9,582 nucleotides of DNA from Pseudomonadota bacterium (GTDB taxonomy: Bacteria > Pseudomonadota > Gammaproteobacteria > Xanthomonadales > Xanthomonadaceae): positions 1 through 9,582 of the forward strand of contig JAEXTE010000080.1 of NCBI GenBank assembly GCA_023453655.1, read 5' to 3'. This document shows positions 1 to 5,419 of this stretch, piece after piece. Both the position numbers and the translations under genes were made by a program. Numbering within the stretch: position 1 is the first letter of the stretch; each line of letters begins with the position of its first letter. Below the pieces are notes generated by a model that was not told where the DNA came from, made no database searches, and was given only the letters and a program-made list of their open reading frames with translations.

Positions 1-1005
1 TACGAACGCCTGGTTGGACGGCACCGCCGCATCCTGGCGCAGGCCGGCGATGAGCATGCGCGCGGCATGGCGCGCGATCTCTTCGGTGGCCTGCTTGGCC
101 GTGGTCAGCGCCGGCCAGGACTGGCGCGAGAACGGGCTGTCCTCGAAGCCTGCGATCGACAGGTCGTAGGGCACGTTCATGCCCGCCGACTTGGCCGCGG
201 CGAGCACGCCAGCGGCGATCTCGTCGTTGGATCCGAAGATCGCGGTTGGCGGTTCGCGCAGCGCCAGCAGCCGGCGCGCGCCGCGGAAGCCGTCGTCGAA
301 GGTGTAGTCGCCCGGGATCACCAGGTGCTTGTCCAGGGCGATGCCGTAATCCTTCAGCGCCTGCTCATAGCCCAGGTAGCGCTCGGAACTCGAGCGATGC
401 TCCTGGCCGCCCCACAGGAAGCCGATGCGCTGGTGGCCGAGCTGGATCAGGTGTTCGGTGATCTCGTAGGCCGCGTCGCGGTCGTCGACGTAGACGCAGG
501 GATGGCCGTCCTGCGGATCCTTCGCGGCCGCGATGATGCGCGTGGCGCGCACGCCGGCCTGCTCCAGCGCCGCGATCAGCTCGCTGCGCTCGGAGATCGG
601 CGCGGTCAGCACCAGTCCCGCCAGGCGCGAGCGCTGCACCAGTTCGACCAGTTCGTCGGCGAGGAGCGGCGAGCTCGCGTCGCAGGGATGGATCTGCAGG
701 CCGAACCCGGTCTCGCGGCAGGCCGAGAGCACGCCGTTCTGCAGGCCGATGATGTGGTACGGATTGGGGTTGTCGTAGACCAGGCCGATCACGTAGGCGC
801 TGGCGCTGCGCAGGTTGCGTGCCGACGGGTCGGGCTCGTAGTCCAGCTCGGCGATCGCCTGCAGCACGCGCGCCCGGGTCGCCGGCAGTACCGCCGGCTC
901 GTTGTTGATGACCCGCGAGACGGTCTTGAGCGATACCCCGGCGCGCTCGGCCACCGTGCGGATCGTCGGCTTGCGCGGAGCGCCCTGCTCGTCGTTCACA
1001 GCCAT
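1..1005 (-). CDS. LacI-family transcriptional repressor (partial, C-terminal end beyond window)
   Basis: The minus strand encodes 335 residues from ATG at 1005-1003 with no stop before the window edge, so only the last few residues are missing (the family is usually about 330-360 residues). Residues 14-33 form the LacI-type helix-turn-helix (TIRTVAERAGVSLKTVSRVI), followed by the hinge helix with SARNLRSA at about 61-68, which inserts into the operator minor groove in this family. The rest is the periplasmic-binding-protein-like effector domain, with the family segments YVIGLVYDNPNPY (71-83), a GHQRIGFL strand, GSNDEIAAGVL and SIAGFEDSPFSRQ. It is divergent from the kinase, receptor and hexosaminidase genes and has a candidate operator 34 bp before its own start, so it is probably a sugar-responsive repressor of that cluster and of itself. 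By context the effector is probably GlcNAc or a phosphorylated derivative, and it may be a NagR-type protein; this is inference. The Shine-Dalgarno (ACGGGAA region, 1012-1018) is weak, but no better start precedes the helix-turn-helix. Confidence 0.93.
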   Translation of the reverse strand, partial: MAVNDEQGAPRKPTIRTVAERAGVSLKTVSRVINNEPAVLPATRARVLQAIAELDYEPDPSARNLRSASAYVIGLVYDNPNPYHIIGLQNGVLSACRETGFGLQIHPCDASSPLLADELVELVQRSRLAGLVLTAPISERSELIAALEQAGVRATRIIAAAKDPQDGHPCVYVDDRDAAYEITEHLIQLGHQRIGFLWGGQEHRSSSERYLGYEQALKDYGIALDKHLVIPGDYTFDDGFRGARRLLALREPPTAIFGSNDEIAAGVLAAAKSAGMNVPYDLSIAGFEDSPFSRQSWPALTTAKQATEEIARHAARMLIAGLRQDAAVPSNQAFV

Positions 1006-1038
1006 CGTGCGATTCCCGTGTCCTGCTCCCGATCTCGG

Positions 1039-1053
1039 TGACTAACGTTGTCA
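1039..1053 (-). promoter_or_regulatory. Candidate LacI-family operator at the repressor gene
   Basis: On the minus strand the sequence is TGACAACGTTAGTCA. The outer arms TGAC and GTCA are exact inverted repeats. The first ten bases fit the ideal palindrome TGACAACGTTGTCA, but one extra A separates the second arm. It begins 34 bp before the repressor ATG, where a bound repressor would block its own transcription. It shares TGACA-CGTT-GTCA with the site at 1277-1290. The central CG step is typical of LacI-family operators. That the local LacI protein binds it is inference. Confidence 0.6.
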
Positions 1054-1276
1054 TAGTTTGCGTCCAGATGCCAGCGCGCGCCCGCCCGCCCCGTTGCGCA
1101 GCGCGCGCATGTCGGTGCTGTCCTGCAGCATGGGACATTGCGACAAGGACAGGGCACCGCGGGACATCCACCTCGAATTATCGTCACCTGTAGCGCGTTT
1201 CCAGCACTTTGGACGGCGGTCGTTCCACCCATGGCGTCCAGCCAGCCCAGCTTCGGCGCGCTTCCCGAACGAGGCT

Positions 1277-1290
1277 TGACATCGTTGTCA
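1277..1290 (+). promoter_or_regulatory. Candidate LacI-family operator overlapping the kinase promoter
   Basis: TGACATCGTTGTCA is a 14-bp palindrome with a central CG and six of seven base pairs matching; only the T/T pair at 1282/1285 breaks it. With the preceding T it contains a perfect -35 hexamer TTGACA at 1276-1281. A -10 hexamer at the right spacing (about 1298-1304) is poor, so the promoter call is weaker than the operator call. A repressor bound here would cover the -35 element. The motif type resembles the TGACA-CG-TGTCA boxes I recall being reported for LacI regulators of N-acetylglucosamine genes in Xanthomonas; that link is from memory and was not searched. Confidence 0.65.
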
Positions 1291-1325
1291 CCAATCGCAC
1301 ACTGGCTCCGCACGCAGTCGTCGCC

Positions 1326-1330
1326 AGGAG
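1326..1330 (+). promoter_or_regulatory. Ribosome binding site deciding the kinase start
   Basis: AGGAG at 1326-1330 stands five bases before GTG at 1336. This spacing favours GTG 1336 over the earlier in-frame GTG at 1330, which overlaps the AGGAG itself, and over ATG 1231, which lies upstream of the candidate operator. Confidence 0.6.
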
Positions 1331-1335
1331 TGTTC

Positions 1336-2382
1336 GTGGGAGCCCGCAGCCGTCCCCTGCCTACCAGTCCCGCCGCACCAGTTGGGGCCGGACTGCTGCT
1401 CGCCGCAGACGTGGGCGGAACCCATGTCCGCCTGGGGCTGGTGGACCTGCACGCGCCGGATACGGTGCGGCATTACCGCAAGTACGCCTGCGCCGACCAC
1501 GCCGGACTGCGCGAGGTGCTTGAGGCCTATTTCCATGACGTGGAGGAGGCCGTGGGGATCCGGCGCGTCGTGGTCGCCAGCGCCGGCCACCTGCGCGGCG
1601 ACGGCTCGCTGCTGTCGGTCAACCTGCCGTGGCCGGTGGTGCCGTCGCGGATCCGCGACGCGCTGGGCCTGGACGAATTGCTGGTGGTCAACGATTTCGA
1701 AGCGCTCGCCCACGCAGGTGCGGCCACCGACCGGCACGCGCTGCTGCGGCTCTCGGGACCGGAGGTGGCGATGCCCGGTCCGGTACTGGTGGTCGGCCCC
1801 GGCACCGGCCTCGGCGCCGCGGTCCGCATTCCCGGCCGCGACGGCCAGGTGCACGTGCTGGCGACCGAGGCCGGACAGGCGGCACTGACCGCCTCGACCG
1901 ACCTGGAGATGGCGGTGCTGCGCGAATTCATGCGCGAGCAGCGCCACGTCCCCAACGAGCACGCGCTGTCGGGGCCGGGGCTGCTGCGCCTGCACCACGC
2001 CCTCGCCCGGACGCGCGGAGTGGCCCCCACGCAGGCCTCGCCCGACGCGATCAGCGGCGCGGCCGCGGAAGATGCGCTGGCGCACGACACCCTGGACCTG
2101 TTCTGCGGACTGCTCGGCAGTGCCGTCGGCGACATGGTCCTGCTCTACGGCGCGCACGGCGGCGTGCAGCTGGCCGGCGGAATCCTGCCCCAGATCCGCG
2201 ACTTCCTCGCGCGCAGCAGCTTCGTGCCGCGGTTCCTGGACAAGGGACCGATGCGCGAATCGCTGCTGCACGTGCCCGTGACCCTGGTCGAACACGGCCA
2301 GCTCGGCGTCGTCGGCGCCGCCAGCTGGTACCTCGGCCGGCATCGCGACCCGACACACCGCATGGACGCCCCCCCGACCTGA
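1336..2382 (+). CDS. Glucokinase-family sugar kinase, possibly an N-acetylglucosamine kinase
   Basis: From GTG 1336 this gives 348 residues, close to the usual length of the bacterial glucokinase (Glk) family (about 320-340). It transfers phosphate from ATP to a hexose in the cytoplasm. Visible family motifs are the phosphate-binding DVGGTH at 25-30, the catalytic Asp at 120 in VNDFEAL, the glycine-rich PGTGLG at 155-160, LSGPGL at about 211-216 preceded by Glu208, and a second glycine segment GGVQLAGGILP with a following FLDKGPM near the C terminus. The sugar-binding motif EGGH of E. coli glucokinase (Glu157 to His160) reads EAGQ here (Glu178 to Gln181), so the histidine is missing. With a GH20 hexosaminidase in the same cluster, GlcNAc is a plausible substrate; glucokinase-like GlcNAc kinases (NagK-II type) are known in xanthomonads as far as I recall. 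Glucose cannot be excluded. It is the first gene of the rightward group, under the operator at 1277-1290, and 97 bp before the receptor gene. Confidence 0.92.
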   Translation: MGARSRPLPTSPAAPVGAGLLLAADVGGTHVRLGLVDLHAPDTVRHYRKYACADHAGLREVLEAYFHDVEEAVGIRRVVVASAGHLRGDGSLLSVNLPWPVVPSRIRDALGLDELLVVNDFEALAHAGAATDRHALLRLSGPEVAMPGPVLVVGPGTGLGAAVRIPGRDGQVHVLATEAGQAALTASTDLEMAVLREFMREQRHVPNEHALSGPGLLRLHHALARTRGVAPTQASPDAISGAAAEDALAHDTLDLFCGLLGSAVGDMVLLYGAHGGVQLAGGILPQIRDFLARSSFVPRFLDKGPMRESLLHVPVTLVEHGQLGVVGAASWYLGRHRDPTHRMDAPPT

Positions 2383-2389
2383 CCCGCCA

Positions 2390-2408
2390 TGCGTCCTGCG
2401 CGGACGCA
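2390..2408 (+). other. Small inverted repeat between kinase and receptor genes
   Basis: A perfect 7-bp stem, TGCGTCC at 2390-2396 and GGACGCA at 2402-2408, encloses a five-base loop. No T-run follows, so it is not an intrinsic terminator. It could protect or process the transcript between kinase and receptor, or be chance in G+C-rich sequence. Confidence 0.3.
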
Positions 2409-2479
2409 GTCCACCGCCACGGGCCGCCGGAGACCCCCGCCGGCCACAGCCTCAGCCATCTTCGAAGGGAGAGATCGCC

Positions 2480-5281
2480 ATGAAGTACCGCACTTCCATG
2501 CTGTCGGCCGCCATCGCCGTGTGCCTCGGGGTCACCGCGCAGGCCAGCGCGCAGGACACCGGCTCCAGTTCCGACGAGGCGACCGACCTCGGCCGCATCG
2601 TCGTCACCGGCATCCGCGCCAGCCTGCAGCAGGCGCTGGACACCAAGCGCAACGCGGACGCGATCGTCGACGTGGTCACCGCCGAGGACGTGGGCAAGTT
2701 CCCCTCGACCAACGTGGCCGAGGCGATCACCATGATCCCGGGCGTCACCATCGACCGTTTGTTCGGCCAGGGCGAGCGCGTGAGCATCCTCGGCACCGAC
2801 CCGGCGCTCAACCGCACCCTGCTCAACGGCCAGTCGGTGGCATCGGCCGACTGGTTCATCCTCGACCACCCCAGCCGCACCTTCAACTATTCGCTGCTCG
2901 CGCCGCAGATCGTCGGCAAGGTGACGGTGTACAAGTCGCCCGAGGCGCACATCGACGAAGGCTCGATCGGCGGCACCGTGATCGTGGAAACGCGCCGCCC
3001 GCTCGACCTGGAGGACGGCCTGGTGGTGGGCGGCCAGCTCGGCTACCTGTACAACGACCGCGACGAGGACGGCAAGCCGCAGGGCTCGCTGATGCTGGGC
3101 TGGAAGAACGCCGGCGGCACCTTCGGCGTCATCGCCTCGGCGCAGCGCCTGGACGAAACCATCCGCCGCGACGGCATCGAGGCCTACGGCAGCGTCTCCG
3201 CACGCGACTACCGCGATGGCCAGGGCGGCGGCGGCTCGGTCAACAATCCGCCGGCGGACTGGTCGCAGCCACCCAACCCGGACGGCTCGCAGCCCACCCT
3301 GCCGCCATCCTGCGTGGGCGCCTGCGCCGCCACCCTCGAGGCCAACCTCGACGCGCGCGGACCGAACTCGCTCAGCGCCTCGTTCTTCGAGCAGCAGCGC
3401 GAGCGCAACAGCTACTCGCTGGCGCTTCAGTTCCAGCCGGTCGAACAGCTCGACCTGGAGTTCAACGCGCTCAAGATCGACGCCAGCTACGACAACATCA
3501 ACCAGTCGATGTTCGCTTTCATGGGCAACGCGTGGAACAGCCTGATGCGGCTGACCGACGTGACCATCGAGGATGGCGTGATCACCCGCGGCACCTTCCG
3601 CAACGCGCTGTCGGTGTTCGACCTGCAGAACCGCAAGTCGACGGTGGAGACCGAATCCTACGACCTGAAGGCCAGGTGGAGCGGCGAGCGCTGGTTCGCC
3701 TCGGCCCACGTCGGCACCACCGAAGCCACCGGCGGCACCGACCAGCAGGTGTTCGGCGAGTTCCTCAACTGGGCCGACTACAGCTACGACATCAGCGCCG
3801 CGCCCTCCCAGCCGGGCCGCCTGACCTACCACGGGGCCAATCCCTTCACCGATCCGTCCGCGTTCCGCATGGACGGAGGCTGGGGCGCCGATCCCACCCA
3901 GCCGCCGCCGTCGTGGAACCCCGGCTGGGGCGGCAACATCGTGTTCAAGCCGACCTGGGACGAGGAGACCTACGGCCAACTCGACTTCGGCATCGAACTC
4001 GACTCGCCGGTGTACCTGCTGCGCTTCGGCGCCAAGCGCCGCGAGCACGAGACCGAGCAGAAGATGGGCGGCGTCTCGCTGGCCTCGGTCGCCGGCTACG
4101 GCGACGCCACCGCCGACATGTTCAACCCGCAGCGCGTGCCGGGGAACTACCTGAGCGGTTTCTCCGGCTACGGCGACCTGTCCAACCGCTTCACCATCGA
4201 CGGCTGGGCGCTGGCCGACTACATCCTCAGCGGCGACTGGCTGGCGCCGTGGCAGACCATGCCCGAACCCAGCACTTTCAACGACCCCTCGTTCGCGGCC
4301 AACACCTGGCGCATTGTCGAGGACATCAATGCCGCCTACGTGCAAGCCGACTTCAGCTGGAACGGCCTGCGCGGCAACATCGGCCTGCGCCACGTGCAGA
4401 CCGAGACCGAGAGCCACAGCTGGCAGTGCGTGCGCACCGACGCGCCGCCGCCCTGCCCGGCAGATGGCTACGCGCCGGCGGTGGTGTCGAAGAAGTACAA
4501 CAACACCCTGCCCAACCTCAATGTGGTCTACGACCTGGGTAGCGACGCGGTGCTGCGCTTCTCGGCAGCCAAGGTGATCGCACGGCCCAACTACAGCGAC
4601 ATGTCGAGCTACCTGTGGCTGGGCGACCAGACCCTGACTGGCGGCGGCGGCAACCCCGAACTCGATCCCTACGAGTCGACCAACCTCGACCTCTCCGCGG
4701 AGTGGTACTTCAGCGAGGACGCGATCCTGGCCGGCACGGTGTTCTACAAGGACGTCGACAACTACATCCTCACCACCACCCGCCCCGAGCAGCACTTCAA
4801 CCAGTCGCGCAACGAGGTCACGAGCTACGAAGTGGCGCGGCCGGACAACGCCGGCACGGCCAAGATCCAGGGCTTCAGCGTGGCCTGGCAGCAGCAGATC
4901 GCCGCCGGCTTCGGCATCATCGCCAACTACACCTACGCCGACGCCGAATCCAGCTCCGGCGACCCGATGCCGTACAACTCCGAGAACCAGATCAACATCA
5001 GCCCGTACTTCGAGAACGAGCGCTTCAGCGCGCGCCTCAGCACCTCCTGGCGCTCGGAGTACTTCACCAACGTCGATCGCGGCGACAACCTGTGGGTGCG
5101 CCCCTACACCTCGATGGACCTGTCGCTGGGCTACCGCTTCAACGACAGCGTCAGCCTCAACTTCGACGCGATGAACCTGCTCGACGAGGCCTACCACAGC
5201 TATGCCGATACCGAGCGCCTGACCCGCGGCGTGTACCGCTCGGGCCGCCGCTTCCTGACCACCCTGCGCGTCCAGTTCTGA
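2480..5281 (+). CDS. TonB-dependent outer-membrane receptor (Xanthomonas/Caulobacter type)
   Basis: The product has 933 residues and probably imports a glycan across the outer membrane with energy from TonB-ExbB-ExbD. Residues 1-24 are a signal peptide with a cleavage site around AQASA-Q. A TonB-box-like segment GRIVVTG lies at 38-44. The plug domain follows (about 48-175) with VVTAEDVGKFPSTNVAEAI, IPGVTI, a TLLNG motif, and VYKSPEAHIDEGSIGGTV before TRRPLD, which is typical of the large TonB-Xanth-Caul family. The rest is the beta-barrel, ending in RFLTTLRVQF with the C-terminal Phe expected of outer-membrane proteins. Cysteine pairs at 278/282 and 650/659 lie in segments that look like surface loops. 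The start ATG has AAGGGAGAG at 2465-2473 just upstream. The neighbouring kinase and GH20 enzyme suggest GlcNAc-containing oligosaccharides as cargo; the sequence alone does not fix the ligand. A strong terminator follows at 5312-5341. Confidence 0.95.
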   Translation: MKYRTSMLSAAIAVCLGVTAQASAQDTGSSSDEATDLGRIVVTGIRASLQQALDTKRNADAIVDVVTAEDVGKFPSTNVAEAITMIPGVTIDRLFGQGERVSILGTDPALNRTLLNGQSVASADWFILDHPSRTFNYSLLAPQIVGKVTVYKSPEAHIDEGSIGGTVIVETRRPLDLEDGLVVGGQLGYLYNDRDEDGKPQGSLMLGWKNAGGTFGVIASAQRLDETIRRDGIEAYGSVSARDYRDGQGGGGSVNNPPADWSQPPNPDGSQPTLPPSCVGACAATLEANLDARGPNSLSASFFEQQRERNSYSLALQFQPVEQLDLEFNALKIDASYDNINQSMFAFMGNAWNSLMRLTDVTIEDGVITRGTFRNALSVFDLQNRKSTVETESYDLKARWSGERWFASAHVGTTEATGGTDQQVFGEFLNWADYSYDISAAPSQPGRLTYHGANPFTDPSAFRMDGGWGADPTQPPPSWNPGWGGNIVFKPTWDEETYGQLDFGIELDSPVYLLRFGAKRREHETEQKMGGVSLASVAGYGDATADMFNPQRVPGNYLSGFSGYGDLSNRFTIDGWALADYILSGDWLAPWQTMPEPSTFNDPSFAANTWRIVEDINAAYVQADFSWNGLRGNIGLRHVQTETESHSWQCVRTDAPPPCPADGYAPAVVSKKYNNTLPNLNVVYDLGSDAVLRFSAAKVIARPNYSDMSSYLWLGDQTLTGGGGNPELDPYESTNLDLSAEWYFSEDAILAGTVFYKDVDNYILTTTRPEQHFNQSRNEVTSYEVARPDNAGTAKIQGFSVAWQQQIAAGFGIIANYTYADAESSSGDPMPYNSENQINISPYFENERFSARLSTSWRSEYFTNVDRGDNLWVRPYTSMDLSLGYRFNDSVSLNFDAMNLLDEAYHSYADTERLTRGVYRSGRRFLTTLRVQF

Positions 5282-5311
5282 CGGCCCTCCCGCACGACGC
5301 CGTCCTCCCGG

Positions 5312-5341
5312 TGGGCCCGGATGTGTCCGGGCCCATTTTTT
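5312..5341 (+). terminator. Intrinsic terminator after the receptor gene
   Basis: A perfect 10-bp stem, TGGGCCCGGA at 5312-5321 and TCCGGGCCCA at 5326-5335, has a four-base loop TGTG and is followed at once by six T residues (5336-5341). This is a textbook Rho-independent terminator for the kinase-receptor transcript, 31 bp after the receptor stop. It lies before the hexosaminidase gene, so that gene needs read-through or its own promoter. Confidence 0.9.
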
Positions 5342-5365
5342 CCCGGAACCCTGGAACGCCTGCGA

Positions 5366-5383
5366 AGGCCGGCATCCCGGCCT
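5366..5383. repeat. Inverted repeat in the leader of the hexosaminidase gene, possibly a REP-like relic
   Basis: AGGCCGG at 5366-5372 and CCGGCCT at 5377-5383 form a perfect 7-bp stem around the loop CATC. The surrounding GCGAAGGC...ATCC pattern resembles the short palindromic intergenic elements (GCGAAGGCGGGAATCC type) that are scattered through many proteobacterial genomes. Only one copy is seen in this window, so the repeat call rests on resemblance. It lies 36 bp before the hexosaminidase ATG and could instead be a 5'-leader hairpin. Confidence 0.35.
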
Positions 5384-5419
5384 GTGCCGCGAGCAGGATT
5401 CTTTCGACGAGGAACCCCG

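Larger units (their letters stand above)
1006..1335. promoter_or_regulatory. Divergent control region between repressor and kinase genes
   Basis: This 330-bp gene-free stretch lies between two genes that are transcribed away from each other, so it must hold both promoters. It contains two related near-palindromes (1039-1053 and 1277-1290, listed separately), 237 bp apart centre to centre. A further partial match, TCGTCACC at 1180-1187, resembles the right end of the second site but has no partner arm. Reading frames through the region, including an upstream in-frame ATG at 1231 for the kinase, encode no recognisable domain and would put the second operator inside the coding sequence. Apart from a G+C-rich run at about 1070-1110 with alternating CGCG tracts, I see nothing else in it. 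Confidence 0.7.

Noticed and set aside
67..1041. Forward frame of 324 codons opposite the LacI gene
   Set aside because: It is the antisense shadow of the LacI-family gene, whose helix-turn-helix and effector domain are unmistakable on the other strand.
1138..1335. N-terminal extension of the kinase from ATG 1138 or ATG 1231
   Set aside because: The extension has no family similarity. It would place the operator and -35 element at 1276-1290 inside the coding sequence, and the AGGAG at 1326 fits GTG 1336.
2389..4542. Long forward frame (717 codons) overlapping the receptor gene
   Set aside because: The translation is an Arg/Pro/Gly-rich shadow of the receptor in another frame, without recognisable motifs.
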